Made by a program: the position numbers and the translations under genes. A stretch of DNA of 64,000 nt from Smittia aterrima. Taxonomy: Eukaryota; Arthropoda; Insecta; Diptera; Chironomidae. The notes beneath the pieces are model-generated. The model searched no databases, was not told the DNA's origin, and saw nothing but the letters and a program-made list of their open reading frames with translations. How positions within the stretch are numbered: position 1 is the first letter of the stretch; the number at the start of each line of letters is the position of its first letter. Positions 53,378 to 64,000 of the stretch are shown piece by piece. Location of the stretch: contig CP093829.1 of assembly GCA_033063855.1 (NCBI GenBank), forward strand, positions 21,917,537 to 21,981,536. The letters run 5' to 3'.

Positions 53378-56300
53378 TTATTCTCCCTGGAAATGGAAAT
53401 GAGGAAAAGTGTTAAATTATCTTTATTGTTTCGAAAGGTTCAACGGGAAATGTTATCAGATTTATCGCGACAACATTTAACGTGAACGATGAGAATTCTT
53501 CTTTGCTTACCGTCATCATCTCCATGAATTCTGTTGGACGAGAAAAAAAAGAAGAGGAAAGCGACATGAGTTTAATGAAAAATGATGATCGCAATAATTA
53601 CTCGAAAATTACGAGCTAGTGATCTCGTAAACTGTGCCAGAATATTCCGCGCTCCAGGCCACACTCCTCGCGACGACAAAAAGTAAATCTCATTCCGCCT
53701 TCGCCTTACATCACGCGCGCGACTCTTCTTCACAGTTTCAAACAAATTTAATTAAACAATAGTAGGAGGCCAAGTTTCGTGACGCAATATTTATTTTCGT
53801 TTCTCCACTGACAGCAGCGCCGCGGAGATTTTTCATTAAGCGAATTTCTTTTCAAGTTTCAAAATAAAAAATTTCCCTCTTCGTGAGTGTCGCGCGTGAA
53901 AAACATTTTCAAAAGTGTCAAAGCGTTTTGTTCATAAAAAATGATGATGATCCACTTTGAATTTGAAATGTATGACAGCTCGCGCGGTTGACAGGAGTAT
54001 GAGAGCCTCGGATTTAATCGCAAATTTATTGCCTCAATTGATTTCAGCGACAATTCTCGTCAAACGCTCCTGTCGCCTGTCATTGCTTCGGTATTGACGA
54101 TGAAATACAATCTGAAGGACTTTTTGTCTTGGCCCGGGACGTTTCAAAGTTAAAATAGAAATATTGAGCGCTAATTTATGGCAACAGGTTGCGCTTATTT
54201 ACTTTAGCTTGAGGTTTTTATTATCAATTTATTTCTTCTTGAGAAGAACAAAATAAAAGAAACCTATTTAGATGTCGAGGGAGCGCGAGAAAAATATCAA
54301 AGCATAAACAAGAACCAGTTGTTCCTAAGGCGATTTGCTATTATTCATTTTGGCTTCTGCTATTTTTATGCTTTTCGAGTTTATTTTCGTTGAGCGCTGG
54401 TCGCTGTAATAATCTGCAGAAAAGATTGCGAAACGATTTTCCACTCCAGCAACAATCAATCATATCAAGTGTCGCTTCTGTCACTTGACCTCCCTTTCAC
54501 TAATCTCCAGCACAGTTTACAAAATCTCAATCTTATCTCGTTCGTCTTCACTTACCATCGAAATCAACGGTTCCTGAACCGTCACTATCAATTTCTTGAA
54601 TCATGCCGTCCAAGTCCAAGTCCGATAATTGATCGTCCAATTCTCTCAAGATTTCTTTGAGGCAAGATGTTGGGATGAAACCGTTTCCTTCTTTGTCGTA
54701 CAATCTGAAGGCTTCCTTCAATTCTTTCTGGACTAAAAGGATGAGAGCAGAAGATGATGAACAACATCGGTTAGTGCAATTCTTATTGAATATGGAACAT
54801 CAGTCACTTACGTGCTTCCTCATCCTCTTCAACGATGAATTTAGCGGCAAGAATGATAAACTCTTCGAACTCCAAGCGTCCGGATTTGTCTTCATCAACC
54901 TCTTCAATCATCTCTTCGAGAATTTGTTTGTTGAAGGGCTGTCCCATCAACCGAAGGATTTCAGCGACGGTTTCAGTTGAGATTGAGCCGCTCTTGTTGC
55001 TGTCGAAAGACTCGAAAGCTTTTCTCAAGACTGAAATCAAAGAACAATGTTTAATCAATTGTTCAAACTCAAGAAGAATTACTGAGGACATGAACTGCTA
55101 GCGAGGAAACTTGTTAACGCCTCTGATGTGTCGATGCCAGTCGCATTTGTTTTCGCAAACGATCATTGAACTTCGCATTCGTTGACTGAGATTCAATCGA
55201 CCGCTTTATGTATGTCTAGCTCGTGACTTCCGAAATGAAAAGCGGAAAGCAGCAACAACAATTTAAATCATCAAAGCAAAGACTCGAATAACGTTTGGCT
55301 CAAATGTAATGATGAAGATTGTTAATTAAGTGAACATTTCCCGGCAAATGAAACTTACAATTTCCCGCATTCGTCATTACTTGGCTCTCGAACAAGCCTC
55401 AAACAAAATTGCTCATTTGTCATCGTGAGCATTTGTTGAGATTATTGCAAGCTTCTCGGTCCCGAAACGATAATTATCAACAATGTTTCTCTCAAATAAC
55501 GCTTCATCATATTTTTCTTTTTCGAAGAATTCGATTTGAGAAGGGGAGTCTCGTAGGTTTAATGAACTCTCAGCGGTTTCGCTATTATTGATCAATAACG
55601 AGTTTGGTGAACGAGAAAATTCATCGCCAGAAAAGTTGAACTGGAAGAAATTTTCTTCTCTCTCCTTCGATGCTTCAATCTCGTCTACTCATCCAGAAAA
55701 TGACGAGCATCACGTTGCTTAATTAAATCGCTCCGTCCGCTCAAGCTTTTTTTTCCGTACCTCCAAACACTGTTCATTTTGGTGAAGAGGAGCGAGAGCA
55801 ACACAACCGCTAATTAGCGAGATATTTATTACACGTGAATGAAATTTTATGCAATGGTGAGCACGAAGTGGAAAATTCTCCCGCTTTTAATTTTCCATCA
55901 AGCAAATATCAGATTTTTTTCCCTCCGTCGCTCGCGTGCACGTCACGCTCGCTATGTACGTTCGATTTAGTGAATCAAAAGATGTCGAAGAAGAGAGACA
56001 GCGAGATTGGCAAGCTTCCAATTGAAGCTTCCTAAACCTAAACAAACGATGGGCTGATGGCAAAATACTGTCGCAAAGAAGAAATAAAGTTTATGTGTCT
56101 TCCTTCCTTTCGCAGTAGTTTGCCTCCATCGAGTGTGAGGTAACTTAACAAGGCACACATATGATTGATGCGTTGGGAGGTCGTCAAAGATTAATGGTCT
56201 TTAATTAAGCAAGAGAGTGTCTCGAACATCTCAGAGCGACCCGTAAACGAAACAATGAACTTTAACTTGACGACATTATTTTTATATGACGGCTGTTTCA

Positions 56301-57547
56301 GCTCCATTTGAGAGGAACTTCCATTTTATGGGGATTTCCTATCAGCGACTCCGACTATTCTCGTTTGACTTTTAGACACAACACCGACGACAAGTTTTTC
56401 ATTCACGAGAAGCAAAAAATGGAGCAAATTATAGCTTGACACGTTCTTCCTTTCCTTCTCTTCAACTTTTTTTTCCTCGAATGTTTATGAAACGCTTTTT
56501 TTTATTTTTAGGTTTTTCCCTCTCCCTCTTTCTGTTTCATCGTTTGTGGAGAATATAAGACAAAAAAAAATGAATTGCGAAGCTGGTGGAAGATATTGAT
56601 GACTCACGTTAACTGATAAATGGCTTTGGCGAATCTTTGCTTCCATTTGAGTTCCTTCGTTCGTCTCTTTTTTACGCAACCAATTAAATTTAGATTGGAG
56701 CATATGGAGTGACAAATTTTGATCCCCTCCCAGCGTCTTTGTTAAGCTTTCAACTAAATCTCTTGTCGATTGACGATTTTCTCATTTAGCTTTTTTCCTC
56801 GAAGGTTTTCCGAAGGACGAGAAAGTTTTTAAGTTGAGGAAAAGTTTTCCATTTCATAAGAGCTCTTGAAAGTCTCAAATTAACCCAATTTACTTCACAT
56901 GTCATTTCACGACAAACAGTTGCAGTTACACGACAAATTTCATCAAGCGACGAGAGGGTGTGAGAAGTATTATTTTATTCGCTTTGCAGCTTTTTGAGAA
57001 AGGCTGCGAGTTTAAATTTGACTTTGATCGGCTTTTTGCACGTCGTTAAAAATGATTTGATGCGGGGAAAACGTTTCATTTGACTGCTTTGGCATTTCAC
57101 AAACGCTTTTAATTGTTTGAACAGGGTTTTTTAAATTAGATTCTGAGATCAGTGAGTTTCGCTCTGGTTTGCATCAAGTGAAGAGTTTAATTGCAACTGC
57201 GGAAAACTCTGTTGACTGAAACGTTCAGAATCATAAAATTGTTTAAGTTTTAATCGCCAATCGTCATTCTTCCGCTCTATTTGTTTTATTTGCTTTTATT
57301 CAGAAAAATATTTTCCGACTCAAACGGCATGAAAACGTTGTCAAACGTGATAACAAAAATATATTTTTATTTCTCTTGTTGCACTGCAATCGCAATTGAT
57401 TGAGTCACGTTCGCGTTATAAATTTTCATGAAACTTTCCTTCTCTCGCTAGCAAATTCAATGTTCTCCTCCTGTCAGTGAGGAATGCTCTTGAAAGATCG
57501 CTGTTTGTTAAATACTTACTGGCAATTTGCTCTGGTGGGAGTTCATC
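53378..57547 (-). CDS. Troponin C, 5 coding exons found, 151 aa with a separate ATG exon
   Basis: Minus-strand exons 57547-57520, 55030-54812, 54732-54556, 53530-53511 and 53386-53378 join in frame from DELPPEQIA to MMTGE. The chain has four EF hands and the FIVEEDEEALQKELKEAF linker of insect troponin C. Loop I (DSNKSGSISTET) and loop III (DKEGNGFIPTSC) lack the acidic residue at position 12; loops II (DEDKSGRLEFEE) and IV (DSDGSGTVDFDE) are complete. So two sites should bind calcium, as in the common insect isoforms rather than the single-site stretch-activation type. It is the calcium sensor of the thin filament, working with troponin I and T. The initiator Met must come from an upstream exon ending in ATG, as in calmodulin-type genes; the best candidate is 58315-58313. 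The penultimate coding exon is only 20 nt, and the last holds two codons plus the stop. Confidence 0.9.
55031..57519 (-). other. 2.5-kb troponin C intron
   Basis: Donor GTAAGT after ...EQIA and acceptor TGATTTCAG before ILRKAF. No gene nested in it was recognised. Confidence 0.6.
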
Positions 57548-58312
57548 CTAAATGATCCATTAGAAATATCGGTGCGAGAAGAAACAAAGAAAATTGTTGA
57601 GTTTCTCATTTTGAAAATTTTTGTTTTCGGTGAAAATTGTTCGCGTGTAATTTTTCATTTCTAAACATTTGTAAAATTTCCACAGCTTGTTCTTTACAGT
57701 TTTCTTTACGGTTCGGCAATGGTGGAAAGCGTCGATTGATGTCAGGATGGAAATAGGTGGTAACGTTTGCTTAAAAGCCGGCAATTAGAGTCCCAGCAAT
57801 GCGGGCCATGATTTATAAACGAAAATGTTTAGAAAAGAAAAGCGCCATGGTGCCGACATTTATCGTCGTCAAGAATTTTTATGAGGTTTTTGTCGAAAGA
57901 GTAACTTTGATATCAGATCTGATTGTAATCATCTTCAGGCGCAGATGAAATCTCAAGACGATTCCACCTTCGCTCAAGTACAATGAGATCACATTCATAA
58001 TCTGATAAATAAATTCTCAACTGTTTGCCTTATAAATAATTCTTCTCGAAAAGATAAATATTTCAATTTCAGAAAGTTCTTTTATTTGATTTCGAGAGAG
58101 AGCTTTCAATCTCCCTGATGATGTTTGGCTCATCGCTTTCACATCAATCTCCGATGGGAAAATGATTTCCATCAATCCAATTAAATCATTTCCCAATAAT
58201 TATCTCGTCTCTCTATTTTCCTATCCGTTAATTCCACTTCCAACTCATTACCGACACGAAATTAAGAAAGCTTGCAAGGATGAAACTTGTTGTAACTTTT
58301 ATCAGCACTAAC

Positions 58313-58315
58313 CAT
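58313..58315 (-). other. Candidate isolated initiator ATG of troponin C
   Basis: Minus strand reads AAAAAATG followed directly by GTTAGT, a usable donor. It would give Met then the DELPPEQIA exon in the correct phase, with an intron of about 765 nt. Another ATG before GTAATC near 59098 is less attractive. Inference from splice fit only. Confidence 0.3.
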
Positions 58316-58380
58316 TTTTTATAATTTATTTTTTGGAGAGGTCAGAAGATAACAGAAAAACTTAAATCACGAAATAAAAT

Positions 58381-59085
58381 TTAATTAAAAAAACTACTGA
58401 TCTTGGCCGAGCAATCGAGAGGGAGCAAGATTACTGCGAAACTGAGCGCTAACTGACGGTTCAGGAAAATTTTACAGTTGAAGAAGATGCTCAACGTTCT
58501 GGTGTGTGCATGGAAAATCTCGACACCGATGAGAAGTTGTTTCTGTGTTTCTAGCTGTTTTCTACGCTCCTCGACCATCGACACTAATAGACACACACCA
58601 AATACATTTCCATTCCGACTTTTGCTGGCTTTTCCTCTTTTTTTTCCGTCTTCGCATGAGAAAAATACACAAAAATCAGTTTTAAGATGTTGATATTTTC
58701 GGATTCTTTCACGCTTAATTTCGTTTCGGACGTCTGCTATGTTGTTGAAGGGAAATCGACGAACAATTGTTTGCGAGAAAATTGGAAAATTCCAACACTT
58801 GAGACAGCACAAAATGAAAGCTCCAGACAAACCATAAGCGTGATCGTAAATTCGTTCCACATTCAACAGTCTATCGTGTCCATTCAGAAAAAACTTTACG
58901 CGTCTAGTTGATTTTTTCAATGAAAAAAAAAAGACGGAGAAACGTGTTGTCGTCGTCGTCGACTGTGTGAGTAGGCTTTGGGTCGAGAAAACCCAATCCA
59001 GTATAAAGTTGGATGAGAAGTTTGTGTGGTCGAGTGGCTGGCGGAGCATCTGTTTGAAGCTACGTTGAAAAATGAATGATGACAT
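58381..59085 (-). CDS. Doubtful 234-codon open frame, no family recognised
   Basis: Starts with a true ATG (59085-59083) and has a stop just upstream in frame. The predicted product is rich in Phe, Ser, Lys and Arg, with a hydrophobic patch near the C-terminus (LALSFAVILLPL). I see no domain, signal peptide or repeat. It overlaps the probable troponin C 5' region. Length exceeds the other unexplained frames in the window (roughly 100-150 codons), but local purine/pyrimidine bias suppresses stops, so it may be chance. Confidence 0.12.
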   Translation of the reverse strand: MSSFIFQRSFKQMLRQPLDHTNFSSNFILDWVFSTQSLLTQSTTTTTRFSVFFFSLKKSTRRVKFFLNGHDRLLNVERIYDHAYGLSGAFILCCLKCWNFPIFSQTIVRRFPFNNIADVRNEIKRERIRKYQHLKTDFCVFFSCEDGKKRGKASKSRNGNVFGVCLLVSMVEERRKQLETQKQLLIGVEIFHAHTRTLSIFFNCKIFLNRQLALSFAVILLPLDCSAKISSFFN

Positions 59086-59820
59086 GCACGATTACCATCC
59101 CGACCCCGAAATTTGCTAAACTTTATAACCAACCATAATATTTTAATGAGATTCACTTTTGCATTATAGTGGTCGATGGTTTTTAAACGGTAACCGTCAT
59201 AGACAACAATGAACGTTAAAAGTCTTGCTGGTTGCACATCAAAATCTCGTGCGCTTAAAATAGATTGATTTCGTGAAAAGATTTTCTCTCTCCCACTACA
59301 CGAATGAAGCATGTTGAAACAATCAAAAATGTATAAATAGTGAAATGCTTTACAGTTCATTGAGAATGTTTTTCTCGCGAAAATAAACGCGGGCAGATGA
59401 AGAATGAAGGCAGAAACTGTTGATGGAGAAAAAGCTTTGGAACGAAGCCTCGACGATTGAATGAATCAGCGCGGTCGCCAATCTTTCTGCTTTAATCATC
59501 GTCGGGAGGGGAAACTTTCCACGTTTGTGTGATATCACTAGCACTCGTTAGATTAAAGTTTCCCCGGAGATTGGGATGATTGACAATGATGTTTTATCGA
59601 CTCAATTAATCATCGCAAGTTCTTCGAAATCTTTTGTATACATTGACACTCAACTGACGAAGGAACGGAAATAATAATTCAATTAAATTTAAAACAGAAC
59701 TGATAAGTGATTCATGGTATTTTTCCCTCTAATCTTATCTCTTATCTCGTTCATTGTTATATGTAATCAAAACAAATTGCTTCAATAATATTTCCCCATT
59801 CAAGTGCGAAACGATTCCAG

Positions 59821-59825
59821 TCAGT
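59821..59825 (+). promoter_or_regulatory. Candidate initiator of the protease homologue
   Basis: TCAGT initiator match 84 bases before the ATG at 59905, giving a plausible leader of about 82 nt. No clear TATA box upstream. Confidence 0.3.
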
Positions 59826-59904
59826 TAATCGCGGTCGCAAGCTTCACTCTCGTTCTCAACTTTCACACGGAAAATTTGTCTCTGCGACTCTTTGTAAATA
59901 AAAA

Positions 59905-61203
59905 ATGTTCAAACTGACTTTTTTTACTCAACTTCTGCTGACTTTTGTGCTGCTGCTGCAAATAAACCATGGCAAGTGAAAAACATTTTCTCGTTGCAAT
60001 ATGGAAAAAGTTTTAATTCCTCTTAAATGGCTTCATTATAGCGCTCTCTGAAACGGAGGCGGAGATTACGAACTCCCAACATCAGGTTAGTGATTTCACG
60101 ACAGTTTCCTCTCTCTCTTCCTTTAACTTGAAGTTCTCCTTTCTTGGAAAAATGTAAATACAGAGATTTTTAATTTTTCTCCTTTCTTCGGCGTTGACGG
60201 AAAACTTTTAGGTTTCCATTAGACTGCTGTCAGATGATAAAGTGAGTTGAACAAGGCTGAAGCCATAAAAATTTGCCTCAAATTCACATTTCGCAAACTT
60301 TTTTTTATTCTCCTGCTCTCAGGTTGACTATGGAAGTGGTCACATCTGCTCGGGAACTTTAATCTCGAATTTCACTGTCCTCACGTCGGCCTCGTGTCTA
60401 TTGAAACCATCGGGCGAGGAGTTTTACGAGTCAGGTGATTTGCAAGTTGCAATGGGAAATGTGAACAGAAAAACGAAGGACACCAACACGTTCATCGCTT
60501 CTGTCACAGCAGTCAAAACACATGGACGGTTCAATAGAAAAAGTTATCTTAACAATTTGGCTCTTCTCGAGGTACTCAATTGGAATTTCAACTTCATCAT
60601 TCTCGTTGCTCATGAATTTCTCAATTTTATAGGTTGAGTCTGTTGAGTTTAGTCCTTTCGTAATTCCCGTAATGATTTCTGAGGAAAGGATTGAAGCAAG
60701 CACGAGCTGTTTTGTGCTAGGTTGGAGGTCGAACACAGTAAGAACATTTCGCCATTCCAATCATCGTCAAATTCTGACAGAAACAACGAAATATTTACAT
60801 TTAACAGGGAGCACTGACTGACCTGCTGATGCGGTCAAACGTTGAGACGGTTACACGAGACACGTGCATTAAATCTGAAAACTTTCCGTTTGCAACATTC
60901 TGTTCGAGAGAAAATTCGGAATTGGATACATGTGTGGGCGAAGATGGATCGGGTCTCATCTGCAATGGATGGCTGAGAGGTGTCGTCTCTAGAAACTGTA
61001 GCACAGGCCGAATCACTCAATACACGGACGTGTCACAGATCTACAATTGGATTTTCCTCTCGCACTTGAAGGAAGGATCGCTCAAGATGATCGATAATGA
61101 ATTTCTGAGGCATTTTGTGTTTTCCGCGCTCGACTTTGCCGCTTACTTCATCAACACACCAAAAATCGCTGATGATTTTGAAGTTCTTAAGTTTTTGTTT
61201 TAG
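59905..61203 (+). CDS. Secreted serine-protease homologue (catalytically dead S1 fold), 6 exons, 296 aa
   Basis: Exons 59905-59971, 60042-60085, 60212-60241, 60323-60571, 60633-60737 and 60808-61203 join in frame. A hydrophobic signal peptide (FFTQLLLTFVLLLQINHA) starts the product. The S1 chymotrypsin fold is clear: HICSGTLISNFTVLTSASCL, the NNLALLE strand, the CFVLGW region, DTCVGEDGSGLICNG and a final YTDVSQIYNWI helix. All three catalytic positions differ: TAAHC reads TSASC (His to Ser), NDIALL reads NNLALL (Asp to Asn), and GDSGGPL reads GEDGSGL (Ser lost). It should therefore bind or regulate rather than cleave, as in insect immune and clip-less serine-protease homologues. About 55 residues extend beyond the usual C-terminal helix. 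Intron 1 needs a GC donor (CATG|GCAAGT); the other introns are GT-AG. The substrate or partner is unknown. Confidence 0.85.
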
Positions 61204-64000
61204 GATCCAATTAAAATTTTTATTTGTTTAAGTCAACAATCCGTTTCTCAATATTTCCGCGAATCATTAAAAGTTTGCAGTTCCTGAACATTCACAAAGG
61301 AAACCAATTCCAATTAGCGAATGTATTTTTACAGAAACATGGGAAAAAGTGAAATACACACTCTTCGCGGTATTCAACTATTTCTCTTTGATTTGTAGAG
61401 CAACCCTTTGACTTTGTCAACTCTGAAAGCTTTGACATTCAGCGAGTGAAAAAAAAACTTGTGAAGGTCTTAGTTGACGCAAAAGTAATTGCAAGGCAAA
61501 TCCAATAAAGGAAAAATGTTTTCTTGTGGAAACTATTACAGCTTGCACTTAATGCTCGTGGGAGAGCTGTCAGGTGCTGAGAAGTGAGAAATATTTTACA
61601 AGTGCTAGAAATATTTTATGACGCAAGCCAAGTATTCAGGACTCTCCCAATTGTCAAACAATAAAATAAAACGAACTGACGACGATTCATTTCGGGGCCA
61701 GAAAGAATAAATTTTCATAAACAGCAGAAAAGCAAATCAAAACGAGAGAAAAAAACTTTCCTCAGCACAATTTTACTGTAATTTTTTGCACATGGCTTGC
61801 GAGCGCTTCGTAATGGTCGGGAAATTATTTTTTCATTATTTTGATATAACTCAAAAAAATTATGATGAACTTTTCTTTATCTCACTCGACGGGGATTGAC
61901 AGAGGCTGGAAAGAGGATTCTCAGCGCAAAAGATTTCTCTTCTCCTTCTTCTCCTGCTTAGCGATTAAACTCATGTCTCGAAGAATTATGGCAGCGATAA
62001 ATCAGCGACTTGGAAATCTCATTTTTTTTACTGCGAGGCCATTTACGGAATAATCTGACTCATCATCATGAATTAGAATTGCAAACATCTTTAACATTTC
62101 TAAGCGATAAACAAATTGGCATTTAGTTGTTGTGGTGGCAGTTCATAATTTTCCGTGCTCATCAAAAAAGAAAATTGTCTTGGCGAAGGCGGAGAATGGA
62201 GAACAAGTCGAGGAAATTATAAGAAAATTAAATTATTATTATCCCTATGGAGAAAGGCCGAGTTCGTGTTTTATACAATTCACTAAGCCCTCGAAGTGAG
62301 GCCAATGAGAAAGTCATGCAAATTCAACGAGCTCACGTTTGCAGCCGATTAAGAGAATCCGAGTCGATTTCCATGCTGAATGGCGAAGTCATGTGCTGAA
62401 TGTTAATGCAATTCATGAGCAATTAAAAGGCACTTTCAGCTTTTCTCTCGCGGAAATATTCTTTTTATTATAATGAAGAATTTCTGTCTTATTTCATCGC
62501 GAGCGGGATTTCGTGCTGCTTTGCTTTACGAGTCGGCAATTTATTGTTTCTCTATTTTTAAAAGAAAAATCTTGAAATTATTTTTCCCTCACGTTCAGAT
62601 TTTGTTTTCATAAGAAACGACAATCGTAGTTGATGCTGAGCGTGTCGAGGCATTTTCGGAGTTAGTTGATTGAGTTGGGCTGTGTGTGGGCAGCTCAATC
62701 AGACTGACCTTAGTTTACGGATTAAAAATCAAGACAACAACGAAATTTTTCATGTCTCAAGACGTTGAAAACCACTGAGATAAACTTGAGTTATCTTCAA
62801 TGCTTTCTCGACAAGTTTTCTCTGTCGGAATTCGTCAATCATCAACATAAACTTGTTGAAACAATCTTAAAGAGAAGTTTGTCACGTCAAATCATCGAAG
62901 AAAATTCTTCTCGCAAAAATAGTCAAAGCCAGCAGGAGGAAGATCATTGCATAAAATTGCAAACTAATTTGTTCTCTTGTTGCGAGCATCACAGTTAACT
63001 GACAACTTAATTAACTATTTCAACCTCACAGCTGCACAAAAAAAAACTTTTTTTTTCTTGTCGCTTCTCGGAACAAAACGAGATCGTAAAATTCTAATAA
63101 AGTTGATAAGAGAAAATTTACTTTTCGTCGCACATGTAGAAAGAAAACATTCGAATTTACGACAGCTCCCACCGAAACGAATTATTGAAATGTTCATCAG
63201 CTTTTCCCTCTCGATTTACAGTCGATTCCTAATGAAGCCGACTACATTCTATTGTGTTCTATTTTCGAAACATTTTTCATTACTCTCAATCTCGGCTTGG
63301 GGATGGAAAACTTTTTCATTTCCTTTTCGATGTTTTTAATGAAATTCGAGATTGAAAGATGATTCATCGATCCCGAGAATTTCAATAAAGCAAACGCGTC
63401 CTTCAATGCCTTTTCCCGAAGGAAGAAGAGGGAAATTCCGAAGCAGCGTCAGCTTGTCTAAAAAAAATCAAATTGAGGAGCAACACAAAAGGAAAACTTT
63501 CGACTTGTTTTCCACATGATTTCTCGACGAGCAAACACTTGTCCGAGTATATTAATAATATTTTCTTCTCGCTGACAAGAGCGAGATGGCAAACAGCAAT
63601 GTGCGCCTATTGAAAACTTGATGTGTTGTTGTTTAGTTCCGAAAGACTGTGGACATTTAAAGTTGCCTTCTTAATCTGAAATCATATTAGCTCTGAATTA
63701 ATTTCGTTTCGTGGAAATGGATCGAACAGCTGACGAGAATAACTTTCTGAATGAACGGGACTTTCATCATCGTCGGAACTTTTGTGTTTCCGACTCGGTA
63801 CATGATTTCTTTTCATAAATAAACAAAGCCGCATTCGTTAATTTGGAGCACAGCTTTCGAGACATGACTTGATCTCTGCTCAACCCCCCGCCCTCATAAA
63901 TAGCTGAGAATTCATCGCCATAGAAGTTAAAGAGCTCTTCCGCGACGATCAAAGTGACTAATTTATTAGAAATTCTTTGCGAAAGAATTACAAATTCATG
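61204..64000. other. Noncoding right end
   Basis: An ATTAAA at 61210-61215 and AATAAA near 61503 could serve the protease homologue as poly(A) signals. Beyond that, AT-rich DNA with only short unassignable open frames. Confidence 0.4.

Larger units (their letters stand above)
57548..59822. other. Divergent interval between troponin C and the protease homologue
   Basis: Should contain the troponin C first exon and promoter. Includes a long open frame of unknown meaning on the minus strand (58381-59085), listed separately. No other recognisable element. Confidence 0.4.

Noticed and set aside
58917..59360. Open frame of about 147 codons on the minus strand
   Set aside because: Overlaps the 234-codon frame in a different phase and shows no domain.

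Overview
This is eukaryotic nuclear DNA from an insect, most likely a dipteran. Evidence: spliced genes with short GT-AG introns (one 8-kb first intron), AT-rich noncoding DNA full of homopyrimidine tracts and TAATTA words, an insect-type troponin C, insect-type TCAGT initiators, and no operons. A midge-like (nematoceran/chironomid) source is a guess from the overall look; no species is claimed. I recognise no intact transposon, tRNA, rRNA or CRISPR. One 100-N scaffolding gap lies at 52384-52483.

Layout. (1) 720-1930 (+): rogdi, four exons, 261 aa, complete. (2) 2-5.4 kb: noncoding. (3) 5.4-9.3 kb: a ladder of very diverged ~0.75-0.97-kb units. Neighbouring units share short words in the same order, and each unit looks like a word-by-word blend of its two neighbours. 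The ladder ends in (4) 9306-10539 (-): a leucine-rich-repeat plus BTB protein broken by one extra base in a homopolymer. A second, decayed LRR-BTB copy lies at about 10.80-11.29 kb (-). (5) 11.3-16.4 kb: noncoding. (6) 16437-30652 (+): a seven-exon, 388-aa membrane-associated 3-beta-hydroxysteroid-dehydrogenase-family enzyme with Phe in place of the usual catalytic Tyr. (7) 30.65-53.37 kb: about 22 kb with no recognisable gene, containing the gap. (8) 53378-57547 (-): troponin C, 151 aa if the initiator ATG sits in its own upstream exon; sites II and IV look calcium-competent. (9) 59905-61203 (+): a secreted serine-protease homologue of 296 aa with all three catalytic positions substituted. 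(10) 61.2-64 kb: noncoding.

The genes do not form a pathway; they are independent single-copy-style insect genes. Rogdi and LRR-BTB are convergent, LRR-BTB and the dehydrogenase divergent, the dehydrogenase and troponin C convergent, and troponin C and the protease homologue divergent. The least ordinary part is the 5.4-11.3-kb LRR-BTB neighbourhood, where both real tandem duplication and an assembly-consensus artefact must be considered.
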